Shown: piece after piece, positions 23,270 to 35,935 of the stretch
Layout: every line of letters begins with the position of its first letter
How positions within the stretch are numbered: position 1 is the first letter of the stretch
Origin: Ashinkailepas kermadecensis
Lineage: Eukaryota > Arthropoda > Thecostraca > Neolepadidae
DNA length: 64,000 nucleotides
Reading direction: 5' to 3'
NCBI GenBank assembly: GCA_034440615.1
Contig: JAOTOM010004755.1
Coordinates: 132,001 to 196,000 of the forward strand
Made by a program: the position numbers and the translations under genes
The notes under the pieces: model-generated
Seen by the model: only the letters and a program-made list of their open reading frames with translations
The model's database searches: none
Told to the model about the DNA's origin: nothing

Positions 23270-24330
23270 ACGTAGAAATAGATCTAGGTATGTTCGAAAG
23301 AGTGCAGCACAAAGCCACTAGATTCATGATCAGACTAGATTCATGATCAGATCTGGGGAAAGACTTATGGCATTAAATGTGCACTCACTCAAGTATAGGA
23401 GATTGGTTGGTTATTGGTTTTACGACACGTCGACCGTTTGAGTCATATAGCGTCGCCAATCTCTCACGCCGATTGGTCGCGGGCGAAGAGTAGCGACAGG
23501 TGAGATTCGAACCCACAATCTTTTCGATTGTGAGACGAGCATCTAACCCCTAGACCACTCGTCCCCTAAGTATAGGAGATTAAGGGCTATCATTGAATTG
23601 TATAACATTAGTAAATGGCTAGAGCAGGTCAATCTGAATGATGTCATTATATTTAGACTATCACATAGGGGTCATCAATTCAGGTTAGACAAATCAAGGT
23701 GCATGGCAGTGAAGCAGGGTTAAAATAATGGTTTTGCGTTAGGTGTGAGATGTCGAAATGAGCACAGTAGGATGTCAAAATTTGCCATGGAATTAGTGTC
23801 ATTTAGATTGCTTTTGATGTCTTCAAACTCAAATTTGAGCCAATTGTGTAGGTACTTATGATGGTATCTTTATCATTTGTTTTGATATTCATAATTTAAC
23901 AAGAGATATTGTCAGGATAGGGAGAATAGTAACTATGCTATAAACTGGTATTACATGCCATATCACATTATAGGTAATTCCTTTACCTGAAATTGCATTG
24001 CGAAATGTTCGTGTATCATCATTCCTGATCGAGAGCATGCACATGCTACTTATAAATGAGATACTGTCAGAAAGGAGACATGAAGACCTCATAAGCATGT
24101 ATCAAGGAGCAGGATGTTAATACTTCTTGGAGAAGGATGGCGATTGAGTGTTCAGAAAGTGGTATATTCCACCCTATTTCACGAATAATTTATCACTGCT
24201 GAGTGAAGTGGCAACAGGTCTTCAGTCAAAGGATTGTTGATCTGTGGAATAGTTTGCCTGTTGATGTTGTCAGGAGTCCCTCATTGAATGTACTCAAATA
24301 TAGGGTGGACAACGTTTTTAGGTTGCAAAA
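23270..24330 (+). pseudogene. LINE (CR1/jockey-like) 3' fragment, interrupted
   Basis: Frames near 23290-23400 and 23570-23650 encode a reverse-transcriptase C-terminal pattern (VQHKATRFMI, ALNVHSLKYRRLRAIIELY). 24225-24320 encodes the terminal LWNSLPVDVV block. A SINE sits at 23404-23567. Many stops; inactive. Confidence 0.75.
23404..23567 (-). mobile_element. SINE family 1 copy with target-site duplication
   Basis: AAGTATAGGAGAT flanks both sides (from 23391 and from 23568). The element is near full length and close to the 17813 copy. It interrupts the LINE frame, so it is younger than the LINE. Confidence 0.94.
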
Positions 24331-25340
24331 ATCTTGTTTTTAGTTCTAGGTTGTGGTGGATGGCGTGATATTTACGCTGACCGTAACGATCGGACGATGG
24401 GTCCGTACTACCGACTGCAACGACAGCACGCATGGTCTGTACGCCCGCACGTAGCGAGCATACATATGAACGGTCTCTACCTACCGTTCGGCAGTGGAAC
24501 ATGCATACTTTCTGTATGTACGGGCGGTGCCAGCTGGGTGGAGTGGAGGCTGATTGTGACCCTTGACCCTGAAGACATTGACCTGGGGTCATGAAATGTA
24601 TACTGCAGTGAGTTCACTGCAGCTATAATTCCTCCAAATTGTGTGCTTCTAGTTTCAGATCTTAGATGGCCGACCCCCCCCCCACGGTGAACGTTATGTT
24701 AGAGGCATGTTGACCAGGGATCTTCTGTACTTCCTACGGTAGCGTTGCTTGCACTCAAAATGTAACAGAATGTGGTGCATATGGAACCTGGCTGTTGAAA
24801 TTAAACAACTTGAACTGGATATGGATGCAATGTTTCATTGGGTCACAAACCCTCGCTGTGAGGTAGGTGTATGACCACTTTGGTTCGAAGATACCAAAAG
24901 TTGAATGCCTGCAGAAAGTGAGAGGTCTTACCGCGGGGCAGCGTGAAGCTATCATGGAACCATCTCAGTGGCTCCAGTTCATCAGAATCCCTTTCAATTG
25001 TTTCTTGGACAGGGGTGGATACAGGGGGTGCTGGGGCATGTGTCCCCAGTGTCCCCGCAGGTTTTCGGCCAGAGTTGCGCATTGAAATCAGTCTGACCTT
25101 CAGTGCGCCTGAATGCCCCCTAAAAATTTTCAGGCAGAAGCACCCTTCCAGACAAAGTTCCACGATGACAATTCCAGATGGTCTAATTGGACATTCATTG
25201 CATGAGTAGGCTTTAATTGAGTATTTCCCCTCCTTACTTTCATGGACAAATATTATTACATCAAGCAACTCATATAATAGTGTAAAGTAATATAAAGTGC
25301 AATGTCAATCAACGGTCCTGACCGCTAACGACTGTGTGAT
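24331..25340. other. Intergenic; dispersed-repeat fragments, no gene
   Basis: A block at 25008-25190 begins AGGGGTGGATACAGGGGGTG and resembles blocks at 33930 and 36130, a dispersed element family. Nothing else recognised. Confidence 0.4.
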
Positions 25341-25344
25341 CGGG

Positions 25345-25440
25345 TTAAAAGCGTATCGGCACCGAGATTCGAACCCAACGCCATCTGTACGGAAAGCAGA
25401 CACCCTAACCAACCGCGCCAATCTTCGACACGTCTTGGGC
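25345..25440 (-). mobile_element. tRNA-like SINE head, another family
   Basis: On the minus strand GGCGCGGTTGGTTAGGGTGT is A-box-like and GTTGGGTTCGAATCTCGGTG is B-box-like. The cloverleaf does not close well, so I call it a SINE head rather than a tRNA gene. Confidence 0.55.
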
Positions 25441-25499
25441 CGAATACGTGATGTAGAGCATGCCGACTGAGGAGATGTTTATTTCCTTGACGATCTCCG

Positions 25500-25660
25500 A
25501 TGAAGTTTCGCATGTTCTTTACACACCACTGTACATAATATTCTAAGTGGGGTTGCACATAGGCCAAGTACAGCATTTTCATCACTTCCTTGCTCTTATA
25601 CCTCACACTCCTATTAATTATTGCTAGCATCCTGATGCCGTGAAATAGGGTGAACAAATT
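25500..25660 (-). pseudogene. LINE reverse-transcriptase fragment
   Basis: It encodes a stretch with YKSKEVMKMLYLAYVQPHLE, typical of the thumb region of CR1/jockey reverse transcriptases. No intact frame around it. Confidence 0.7.
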
Positions 25661-25924
25661 TCTAAGGCTGGAAAATCTTGTTTTTGAGTTATGATTAGCA
25701 GTGGATGGGGTGAGATTTGTGCCAGTAGGTGTACACAGTATGGGCCCTTTAAGCAGGCATGGATGGAGATTGAAAATTAGGTAAATTTGCTGTTTAAGGT
25801 AATTTCTGATCTCTTGGAAATTCCATTTTTAATGCAATGTTTATGAATGTGCTGAACAAGATACGACCAGTCATCTTCTCTGCAAAGAGGTACATACTTT
25901 GGTACATTTTTGATAAAAGGTGTT

Positions 25925-26600
25925 TTTGATTTTTTGGAATTGTTTTTCAGAATATGATGTTCATGAATGTGACTAAGAAGATGCAACCACTCATTTTTGG
26001 TGCTGATGCTTACTTTTCAAATTGAACTATGACGTCAAATCGGTACAGTGTGATGACATCATAGGTATGGAACCGAGGCTTTGACTGGCTAATGCTACAA
26101 ATGGTTCACATACCTTAATGAGATGGTCTAAGTAGCTTAACCTAACCTAACCTCATGATGCATTATATAAATTATAGCTATGATAAACTGAGAGGTAAGC
26201 AGGTTAGGTTAGGTTGGGATAGGTTGGGTTAAGCTACTTCGACCATCTCATTAAGGTATGTGAACCATTTGTAGCATTAGCCAGTCAACCTAACCTCATG
26301 GCACATTATATAAATTATAGCTATGATAAACCAAGAGGTAAGCAGGTTAGGTTAGGCTAGGTTGGGTTAGGTTAGATTAGGTTAAGCTACTTTGACCATC
26401 TCATTAAGGTATGTGAACCATTTGTAGCATTAGCCAGTCAAAGCCTCAGTGTCATACCTATGACATCATTACACCATACCAATGTGATGTCATTGTCCAA
26501 ATTCAAAAGTAAGCATCAGCACCGAAAATGGGTGGTCGCATCTTATTAGTCATGTTCATGAACATCATATTCTGAAAAAATATTGCCAAAATTTCCCAAA
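25925..26600. mobile_element. Foldback / long-inverted-repeat element
   Basis: The left arm (25930-26140) and right arm (26375-26590) are reverse complements: CATATGATGTTCATGAA, TGATGCTTACTTTT and CTACAAATGGTTCACATACC all recur inverted. The inner part is itself duplicated (26140-26290 and 26290-26420) around GGTTAGGTTAGG tracts. No transposase frame. Confidence 0.8.
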
Positions 26601-26989
26601 ACACCTTTTATCAAAAATGTACCCATACTTTTCAGTTGGGAGGCAAAATAACACCCAAAAAGGGGTTTAGAGTTGGGTAATGTATCATAAAAAGCAACAA
26701 TCCAAACATAGAAAAATACATGTAACATAACCTTACCTAAGCTAGCCTCTCACCTGGCTCTCTCACCTGGTTGGCTCCCCATATACTCAAGCATCACTCA
26801 CCCAGAGATGAGTTCTGTGCCCAATCAAGGGGAGCCAGTATCTGCAGGTATGCCAGTCCCCTAGATTAAAGAAAATATGGTTATCAGATAGACAGGGCAA
26901 GACACAGGAACTGGAAAGTGTACCTTAAGCAGAATTTGTATGCTTAGAGTAGCCACTACATCTACTAATATTTTGTTGTCAGTCAAGAT

Positions 26990-27125
26990 TTCTGAAAAAG
27001 AGAATATAGAGATTGAATATAGAGATTGAATATAGAGATTGAATATAGAGATTGAATATAGAGATTGAATATAGAGATTGAATACAGAGATTGAATATAG
27101 AGATATATAGAGATCTCTATATTAT
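26990..27125. repeat. 15-bp tandem repeat
   Basis: About 8 copies of GATTGAATATAGAGA, ending in a small ATATAGAGAT/ATCTCTATAT palindrome. Confidence 0.95.
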
Positions 27126-27179
27126 GAATATAGAGAAGTAAAGCTACTCTTCAAGTTTGATTAGTATATTATCACTGTT

Positions 27180-29700
27180 AATCTATTCAGTATATTCATA
27201 CAACAATGTGTAGAGATTTGAGTGCAGTGCAGCTTTAAATGCACCCAGGTCTGTTAAGGCTACTACATCATCAGGCAATGAGTTCCAGGTGGCACAGCAT
27301 GAGGCTAAAAAATATATTCCTACAATCCACTGATGCACACCTGTGAGCCAATTTCTGTGAGTGTCCACGTGTGTTCACCAATGGTGCCAGCACAAACATG
27401 TCATGAGTTCTTAATGGCAGAATGGCCATGAAAAATCCTCCAACATTTGATAATGTCTGCTCGAATCAGTCTACCTTTCACCGAGTACAGACCTAGTTTC
27501 TGTAATCTGGTACCATAATCCAGACCTTCCATCCCCGCTATGTTTCGTGTCCACCTTCTCTGTACTGATTCTAGTCACCTTAAATCACCTATGTAACCTG
27601 TATTCAAAACACATGATGCAAACTCCAAAAGAGGCCTGACATGAGTAATGTATAGGGTTTTCATAAATTCAGGAGAATGACATAAAGTAGAACTTAAATC
27701 ACCTTAAATCACCTATGCAACCTGTATTCAAAACACATGATGCAAACTCCAAAAGAGGCCTGACATGAGTAATGTATAGGGTTTTCATAAATTCAGGAGA
27801 ACGACATAAAGTAAAACTTAGTAGGTTGCTGGCCAGACTTCCAGCTTTCTGTACTATACCAGCAATGTGTTGATGGAAACACAAGTTTTTATCTACTGTG
27901 ATGCCTAGGTCAGTATGCATCTCAACAAAGCTTACCTGAAATCCATCTAGGTAATAAGGTGCATAAGGGCCAAGATTTGTCCAGTCATATGAGCCATGGT
28001 GTGCTTTGAGAACTGCACATTTCTTGGAGTTCATTGCTAGTCCCCATGACTTGGCAGTACTAACCAGTGTATCAATGTCTTTTTGGCCCTGTGAAATGCC
28101 AGCCAGCAGGTCTGTGACAGATTTGTACTTCAGTTCCATGTATATCTTTAGGTCATCTGCAAAAATCTTGAACTGGGACTGTATACCATGAGGTGTTATG
28201 CAATAGCAAGTGAATTGGTGCTAGATAGGCTGCAATATATAGCTTCCTAGGAACTTGAGGTAAGGGATTGATTGGGGTGAGAGTATGTACATTTCTAGTA
28301 CCTTTTCCAGATAGGCTTAACCCAGATGGGCCCCTGTGGCTCTTATTAAGCCTTAACACTTTGACTTTATGACTTTATGAGGTACATAATTCACATAAAT
28401 CAAGAATAACACAGGACCTAGTACAGAGCCCTGAGGTACTCCACTTAGAACATTCTTTGGTTTGCTGGAAGAGTCAGAGACAAGCACTTTCATTTCCCTC
28501 CCACAGATAAAATTTTGGATCCAGGTGAGGATTATCTCTGAAATTCCCAGAGCTCTCAGTTTTGTTAGTAGCACACATGATTAACAACATCAAATACTTT
28601 TGGAAAATCAAAGAAAATTACATCCACCATATAGCCCTCATCTAGCCAGGTAGAGACAGTCTCATATGTTAGCAGTAGTTGATCCTCTATGGAACATCCA
28701 CGACAGAAGCCAAATTGTCCTTGGTCCAGCAAGTGATGGACCTCCAAATATTCTGGAGGATCCATCAACCTGACTCAAAATTCTGAGCACCTCAGCTTCA
28801 GTAATATCAATGCTCTGCAGCGCTGTTTCTGTAGTTTGGTGTGGGGTTGGGTTTGCTAGCCTACCTTTGCAGTATACTGAGGAAAATGCCCCTGCAAATA
28901 TCTCAGCCATTTCCTGGCAGTCACTTGTTAGTCCATCAGTTGGTTTCCCCCTCAATGGTCCCAGGGATGTTCTGCCAATTTTCTGGTGTCGTATGTAAGA
29001 ATGGAATTCCTTGGAAGATGGTTTGTGAATTAATGACAATTCATACTTGATCTGGGAGTGAATACTAAAGTTTCTATACTGTCTGTTTAAATCTTGGAAT
29101 GATCTCAGTGAAAGACCTGCCTGTGAAGACTGTCTCCCAAATTGGTTTCTGTCCTGTTTGTACTTTATCCATGCATCCTTTTGCCTGCTTAAAAGACTTT
29201 GAGGAGGTCTGGTTGGCCATGGAGGATGCACCTTTGGCACAACTCTGGGTATGCATAAATTTGTAAGAGCTGATATGTCTAGGAACCTTTTGTACATACC
29301 ACTAGTGTCAGTCATATTCAGACAAACGTTCCTTAATAGCTGAGTAATTCCCTCTGTACCAACACCTTTTCAGTGATGTGCTGCTAGATATGGCTGATTT
29401 GCTTGCCTGGAAATAATAGTTGATTAGAACAGGACAGTGCTGGCATTGGGGAAAGGGGAGCAAGATCTCTACCAGTCCAACCCTGTCTACTTCAGATGTT
29501 AAAATTAAGTCCAGCATGTTTCCAGAATTTACAAAGGTTGGTGAATCCATTGAGTTAGGCCAAGCATATGAATAAGAGTTAGGCCTAACATTCCATGCAA
29601 AGAACCTTCCATTAAAGCAGTTTATTTTTAATGGGAAATTTCCAAACAATTTTTCCTTTAAAAAAATGAAAATGAAAAACATTGCCAAACCTAACATAGC
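27180..29700 (-). pseudogene. LINE (CR1/jockey-like) copy, 5'-truncated and internally deleted
   Basis: Reading leftward: an endonuclease-end-like stretch (29310-29690), a linker region (28660-29310), reverse-transcriptase palm with FGFCRGCSIEDQL and GVPQGSVLGPVLFLIYVNY, an FADD catalytic box near 28160, thumb HVRPLLEFAS (27610-28140), and the end block SLPDDVVALT near 27250. The finger region is deleted near 28760. A segment at 27580-27700 is duplicated next to 27700-27800. Inactive. Confidence 0.88.
28190..28370. mobile_element. Small MITE-like insertion inside the LINE
   Basis: The reverse-transcriptase frame breaks after NYVPH and resumes at a Gln-x-Phe-Lys-x-FADD stretch, with about 170 bp in between. 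The insert has CCAGATGGGCCCCTGTGGCT and GACTTTATGACTTTATGAGG and shares sequence with 22920-23000. Confidence 0.55.
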
Positions 29701-32664
29701 TTAACCTGCCTGAACCTAGCCTGAACTGTTTTTGAAAGAAAAAAAAATTGTTTTTGGAATATTTAAACTGAAAATTATTATTACAACAAAAGCCTAACCT
29801 AATTTAACTTAACCAAACTTAACCCTCTGTATGCTTCATGGAGGTAAAATGTGTGCAAAACCTATCTCATGGCTACTTTAAAATGCAATAATACCAAACA
29901 TTATTGATATGGCACTGAATCCTTGAGTGTGTTATAAGTTAATAGGGCTAGATAGGTAAGGCAGATAGGCATTGATGTGTGTGAGGGAAGTTTGTGGATA
30001 GGTAGGTATGGTTTTTCAAAATTTGGGATGTGGTAGTGGTTGGGCTGATGAGTGTCTTTTTGACCAAGTTTGTGGCATCTTCCTCTACAGGCTTAACACA
30101 CCCTGGAGGGCCTCTGAAAATTACACGCACTGGAGGAGGGGGTGCGGATTCTGCCCCTCCCCCCTAAGATCTCGGCTCCTTTTAAAGCTGGAGGAACGAA
30201 ATTTGCAGGGTGGTTGGATACAGTAGTGAACTCTATTGTGTGCACATTTCATGACCTTAGGTCAATATCTTCAAGGTCAAATGAGGTCACATTTGTCAAA
30301 ATTTTCTTATTTTGCATGGCTTTGCTTGTCATTGTTATGGATCACTGTGATTGTGTTTAAATGCTCCAAAAGGGCATCAATAATGTTTTGGACATTACTA
30401 ATGATGCAATACAGATGCTAGACCTGACATTTGACCTCAGGTCACCTATATAGCAGCACTTTATCAGGTCTGTTACCAGTTACAGGAACCGGGTCGCCCA
30501 CCCAACTGCTCCGTCAGGCAGCTCAGCGCAATCGGCTTCACGAAGAAAGGAGTGAAGTACATGAATAAAGTATGAAATGCAATGACAAATAGTAGTGCAT
30601 TTATGACAACATTCCAGTTGATCAAGTTTGGTTCCATTAACCTGTCATGAACTTGACTTTACTTGACCTCGGTTACCTAACATGACCTTGAAACTATATA
30701 GCATATCAATATACATCAAACAAGTCGCTAGTGTTGCCAAGAACACTTCCCTTTTGCGAATATACGGGAAGCGTATCAGCGCCGATTTTTGCGGTCTGGC
30801 GCCGGGAATTTTTTTACTTTAGCGGCCCGTAACTTGAAAAATTTTCGGCCGATTTCCATTTTTCTTGATTTAAATGACGCGCGCCGGTCATTTCTAAGCA
30901 GGTACGTAGAAAATCGCGTAAATCGACCGGTAAAATCTGCAATTATGTGCGAAAAACCGGACGGGTGGGCGGATTTCGCCCCCCTCCAGTGCGCGTGTTA
31001 ACCCAGATTGTACCCTGTTGCTCTTATCAAGTCCGAACACTTTATGACTTCATAGGTACCTATTTGTTTAGTACTCACCTAGGCACCTACCTACTCAACT
31101 CCCCGATTTCTTTCGACCTACGGTTGACCACGAGATGGCAATCTAAATAATTTTGGTCAATTATGGCGCGTGCCAATAAAGGGAATTCCTTCACTCACAC
31201 TGGGAAATGTATTTTCTAATTGGTTTTAAAAAGCAATATTAAAGGCGATCGCATTTTCTGTTCATTTTTTTAACGTCAAATATACCATTAAACTGGATTA
31301 TTGTTAGAAGTAATGAAAGAACTTAAAAACCTTTTGGACATAAATGATCATAAAAACAAAGAAGTAAAGGTACACTTTACCGATTGCGGAATTTTTATTT
31401 CTTCCCTCAAGCCGCATGTCTATTGTGTTTTGCATTTTAATATGGCGGTCGTCCTTCTCGCGCAAGGTGGGACAGGCCGCCCATTGTAAAGTTGTTTGCT
31501 CTTATTTCAATTTATAGCGTTTTCTTTTCCTCTCCCTTGCGGATCGGCATCTTCATTCTTTAGCAAGTACTGCTTTTCGGTGAGTACGGCCCAGCCGAAG
31601 CCTGTCCAGCCTGTAGTGTCCATGTCGGTTGAGGTAGGAAAGTGGGTCGTTTTCATGCTATTGTTCGGGGATTAGATGAGATCTCTCACCTGTTTGGCTC
31701 CATAAATTCTCGAGTTTCGCATCACCCAAAGATGAGTTCTGTGGCCGATCCAGGAGCGCCCGTATCTGCAGATATGCCTGTCCCCTAGATTAAAGAAAGA
31801 TAAACAGTTCCAGGTATCAGATAAGACACGGCAAGTAACAAGATCTGGAAAGCATAATTTATATACTTTGAGTAGCCACATCTGCAAATAAGTAGTTGTC
31901 ACACAAGATTTGTAATGTGAGTTCAGCACAATGAAATACAAAGAAGTAAAGCTACTCTTCAAGTTTTATTAGTAGGGGTATCCAAACAGTTCTGTTTCCT
32001 GAACACCTACCTTTGCATGTCTTCCATGTCATGTTTGGGGCCTAAATAACTCAATATGGTGGCATTTGTAAACAATCAACCTTTCTCTACCAAAAAACAA
32101 AGTTCAGATCATGCTGTGGTACAGATTCACTGTGTATGGATCAACCAAAGTCCACAGGCTCCATTTTCAGACTTCTGAGGGCAGTCAGCTTACAAAACCA
32201 TTTGGATTAGGAAGTGCCATGATATTTTTTGCTATTGCTCCTGTATTTTTGTGATTATTAATTACTTGTACAACAACAGCAACAGTGAAGCATTGTGATT
32301 GCATGCAGTCATGTTATATTGGGCCCAAATGTATTAAGCACCATCTTTATTGGATTGGAAAAGTGTTCAACAAACAACAAAGACTATTCAGTGTGTTCCT
32401 AGAACCAAGCAGCTGTGTTTGGAATACTGCATGTGCATCTGCACCTGTTAATAGAAGTATGTTGAATTCCAAACACAGACTTAATGAGCATTTAAGCCCA
32501 CAAGGTTGCACCTAATGGGCAAATCCAATAGTTATCATTGGGGAAGAGGAAGATTTCCTCTGAGTTTTGCCTTCAGCAGAAATATTCACTAAGTGGGGAA
32601 GGGGTTCACTGAATCTCTCTGAAGGGGCACCTTTTCATCCCAAGCACATTTTTCTCTGAGAGAT
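29701..32664. other. AT-rich intergenic sequence; no supported gene
   Basis: The open frame at 31301-31489 is not recognised. 31680-31970 repeats sequence of 26750-27000 (TCTCACCTG...GGCTCC, GATGAGTTCTGTG, CCCTAGATTAAAGAAA), so a dispersed element is present. Small G/C-rich blocks near 30130 and 30950 resemble each other. Confidence 0.4.
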
Positions 32665-32822
32665 GGTGGTTATTGGTTTTATGACATGTCAACCATTGAG
32701 TCATATTGCATTGCCAATCTCTCATGATGATTGGTTGCTGGCAAAGAGTAGCGACAGGTGAGACTTGAAACTACAATCTTTTGGTTGTGAGATGTGCAAC
32801 TTACCCCTAGATTACTTGTCCC
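32665..32822 (-). mobile_element. Old SINE family 1 copy with target-site duplication
   Basis: TCTCTGAGAGATG flanks both sides. Compared with the other copies it carries many C-to-T and G-to-A changes, as expected from decay at methylated CpG. Confidence 0.88.
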
Positions 32823-33464
32823 CTCTCTGAGAGATGCATTTATGGCTAACAAGCTTGTTGAGCATTTGGTGTGGACAATGCTCCCTAGCCTTCCTGATGG
32901 GGTGCTTCCCCCAGCCAGAGGAGCACCACCTTTCCATAAGGGGAGGGGCTGCAGCTTGCTGCTTCCAGCAGACTAGCTCAAGATAAGACCGGCGACCAGC
33001 CAGCGATGCCAGATACCACTAGCCACAAGCCAGGTCATGGTGATGTCATTCATCTGCATCCTCAATATCCAGCCTGGCTTGAACAGTGAGGAAAATGGAG
33101 AAGACCTTTGCCTAGCACTTGATCATGTCAGCTAAACAGTATGCTGAGTGGGAAGGAGAGAACAGAACACCTTCCAGCCTGTATCTCGCTCCCATTTGGT
33201 GCAATTATCATGAGCAGCAGAGTGGGCAAGAGACACTCCAGCGAGGTCATGGCCGTCAGCCATCTGGAAAGCATGGTCAGGTACCAGGGTCGTCTGCCGG
33301 CCCAGTCGGCCGAACGTCGGATGGCTGCTGAGTGCTGGTGCAGCACCGTTCCCACCCACTTACCGGTGCACATTGGCTAGCACAGCACTCCGGAAAGATG
33401 CAGATTGGGTTTGCGTCAAATGTTCAGCCAGTTGGCGCTAAGAACACGACACCAGGGTGGACAC

Positions 33465-33700
33465 TCAGTAAACATGCCGGTGTTGGCCCGTTGTCGGCAT
33501 GTGTTGGGTCCAGCTCGGCATCTTGTAAGTGGCATGCCGACATCCGGCTGCTCTCGGCCTGACATCGGCAAACTGGCCTGGAATATCAACATATGTTGGA
33601 TTGAGCTTGGCAAATCAACAGCGGCCAGCCCACTTCGGGCCGTTGTCCGACATTTCACTCCATAGCCGACAGCTAGCCTCTTTCGTCGGTAGCATGTCGG
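33465..33700 (+). repeat. Dispersed GTCGGC-rich element, arm 1 of an inverted pair
   Basis: AACATGCCGGTGTTGGCCCG, AGCTCGGCATCTTGTAA and GACATCGGCAAACTGGCCTG match, in reverse complement, 35815-35935, and the similarity continues to about 35720. The two copies are about 2.1 kb apart and oppositely oriented. Confidence 0.75.
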
Positions 33701-33924
33701 CTGGGAGGCATGTGCAGGTGCCATGCCTGTTTAGTGTTAGTTAACTAGTTCGTGTTGCTTAGTGTTTGCGTCTGCGGAGGACTTGAGCAGCGATGTCGGA
33801 ATGTCTGCTTTCATCGTTCGTTGCAGACGGTGCCGCCTTCGCCGACCATCGCCGCCGTGTTCTCGCGTGGAGACGGCCCTCCCCCTGTGTGCCAGAGGCT
33901 TTGCAGGGCATTGCTCACGAATAT

Positions 33925-34125
33925 ACCAGGGGCGGATGCAGAGGGGAGGGGGGGCAGTGGAGGCATGTGCCCCCTCCCATGGAAAGGTGGTGCCAATTTG
34001 GCTGGGATAGGCCCTTCGTTCAATGCTCGGGCGCACGCCCCCCCCCCCTACACATACCCTGCCTCACCCCTGCAGAACGTTTATTTTTGTCAGCAGAAGT
34101 TGCTCCTTTTGGAGAAAAAGGTGCC
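33925..34125 (+). mobile_element. Dispersed GGGGCGGATGCAG element
   Basis: It starts CAGGGGCGGATGCAGAGGGG, has CCCCTCCCATGGAAAGGTGG and an inner CAGAAGTTGCTCCTTTTGGA block. Parts match 36125-36350 and, reversed, 36360-36470. No coding capacity seen. Confidence 0.5.
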
Positions 34126-34689
34126 CTTTTGAGATTACAAGTGCATCATTACTGCAAAGCATTGAGATTGCAGAAGCTGATGTGCTCATAATTTTTAGTG
34201 AGGTTGATGGTCCCTCCAGCATGGGCTCTGATGGGATGTAGTAACCCTCAATTACTTATTTCTGATGGTGAGGAACTTGTGAAACCATTTTTGTTATTAT
34301 TTATTCCTCTTTTACTTCTGGAATTATTCCCGACTGTTGTAAGAGTTTGCAAGATATTCACATTTTTTAAGAAGGGTTTAAGGCATGAACCACTCAAGTT
34401 TTGCCCAGTGCGTCTTATTTCTGTTCCATCTAAAATTATTGAATGCTTAATGGGAGACAACGCGCGAAAGCTTCCAAACGCAACCGCCAGAACGGCGACA
34501 CATGCGAGTAGGACGTGAATTGCCGGTCGCATTAGCCGTGTCCCTGCCTTTTGCTTTTGAAGAGCGTGAGATTGGAGTGGAAGAAGTTTCCTACGATTAA
34601 TTACTTTGTGTTGGGGAGTTCGGGGCTGAGTTCCTGGTTTCGCATATAGGTAATTTATGTGTCTCGGTAGAGCCAGTGGCCTACTGAAG

Positions 34690-35290
34690 GAGGGGCAAAG
34701 GGGCAAAGTGCCCTTTTGTCCCACAATCCCTGAGAGGCTGTTGGGCCCCCAAGAATGTCACCGGGGTACATAAAAATTGCACCGGACCGCTTAAAGATCC
34801 CGCTGGGCCCCCAAGTATCGCACCGGAGCCAATGGAAAAATCGCATTGGGGGCCCCAAGAAGTCGCGCAGAGACCGCTGAAAATGACTGGGCCCAAAAAA
34901 TTGCAACGGGGTCCCGGAAAATTACATTGAGGCCCCACAAATCTGCTCATGGCTCACAAAATGACCCTGCCTGGGGTTGCCAAAAAGTGGGACCGGGGCC
35001 CTGAAAATACCATTGGGGCGCCAAAAAGTCGCGCTGGGCCCCATTAAAATCACTTTGGGGCCAAGAAGTCGCGCGGTGGCCATCGATAATGACGCTGTGG
35101 ACCCAAAAAGACTGGCCGGGCCCCTAAAAATCACGCTAGGGGGTCAAAGTTCGAGCCGCGGAGCCTGAAAATAACGCTGGGGCTCCCAAAAAAGTCATGC
35201 GGTGGCCTTTGAAAATCACGATGGTGGACCTAAAGAGACGGACCGGGCCCCCGAAAAATCACGCTAGGGGCTTAAAGGTCGGGGCATACC
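34690..35290. repeat. Diverged satellite, roughly 30-60 bp period
   Basis: Blocks alternate GGGCCCCCAAGAA-like and AAAATCACGCTGGGG-like motifs, about 14 times, with much divergence. No gene. Confidence 0.7.
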
Positions 35291-35529
35291 CAGGTGCCAT
35301 GCCCCGCTCTTTGCATGATGGGTGGGCGTGACACTCTTGGCTCCTGGATCCACCGCTAATGTGACTTGTATATTGTGTGATGTGATCTGAATTGTGCACC
35401 TGATGTCCTCAGCGATTGGTCTGATGTTTCGTACATAATGCACGATATCGTTTACGGTTTATCTCTTATTCCATTTCATCATGCATGCAGCATGTATTTT
35501 TGGCTTACCATCTGACTTTTTTGTCATGG

Positions 35530-35935
35530 CCCAGTGGACATGCCGACAGAGGCCCGACGTCGGACCGATACTCGGCCCTACGTCGGGCCGATGTCAGACG
35601 CTAGCGGCCCGCTGCCGGCTGTGGAGTGGAATGTCGCCCATGCCGACATTCAGCCGACATGTAGCCGACGTGGGGCCGATGTCGGAAAGATGTCGTGTTG
35701 CTGTCCGGACGCTAGCGGCTCGTTGTCGGCTGGGGAGTGAAATGTTGTACAGCCGCCCGACGTCGGCTGGTCGCTATTAATATGCCAAACTCAACCAGAC
35801 ATATTATATATTACAGGTCAGTTTGCCGATGTCGGGCCGAGAGCGGCTCGATGTCGGTATGCCGTTTACGAGATGCCGAGCTCGCCCCGACACATGCCGA
35901 CAGCGGGTCGACATCGGCATGTTTACTGGGGGGCT
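35530..35935 (-). repeat. GTCGGC-rich dispersed element, arm 2 and a partial extra copy
   Basis: 35720-35935 is the reverse complement of 33465-33700. 35540-35710 holds a further partial copy with GCCGACGTGGGGCCGATGTC. See the 33465 entry. Confidence 0.7.

Noticed and set aside
26150..26420. Telomeric array
   Set aside because: TTAGG-like motifs are short and degenerate and lie inside a foldback element.
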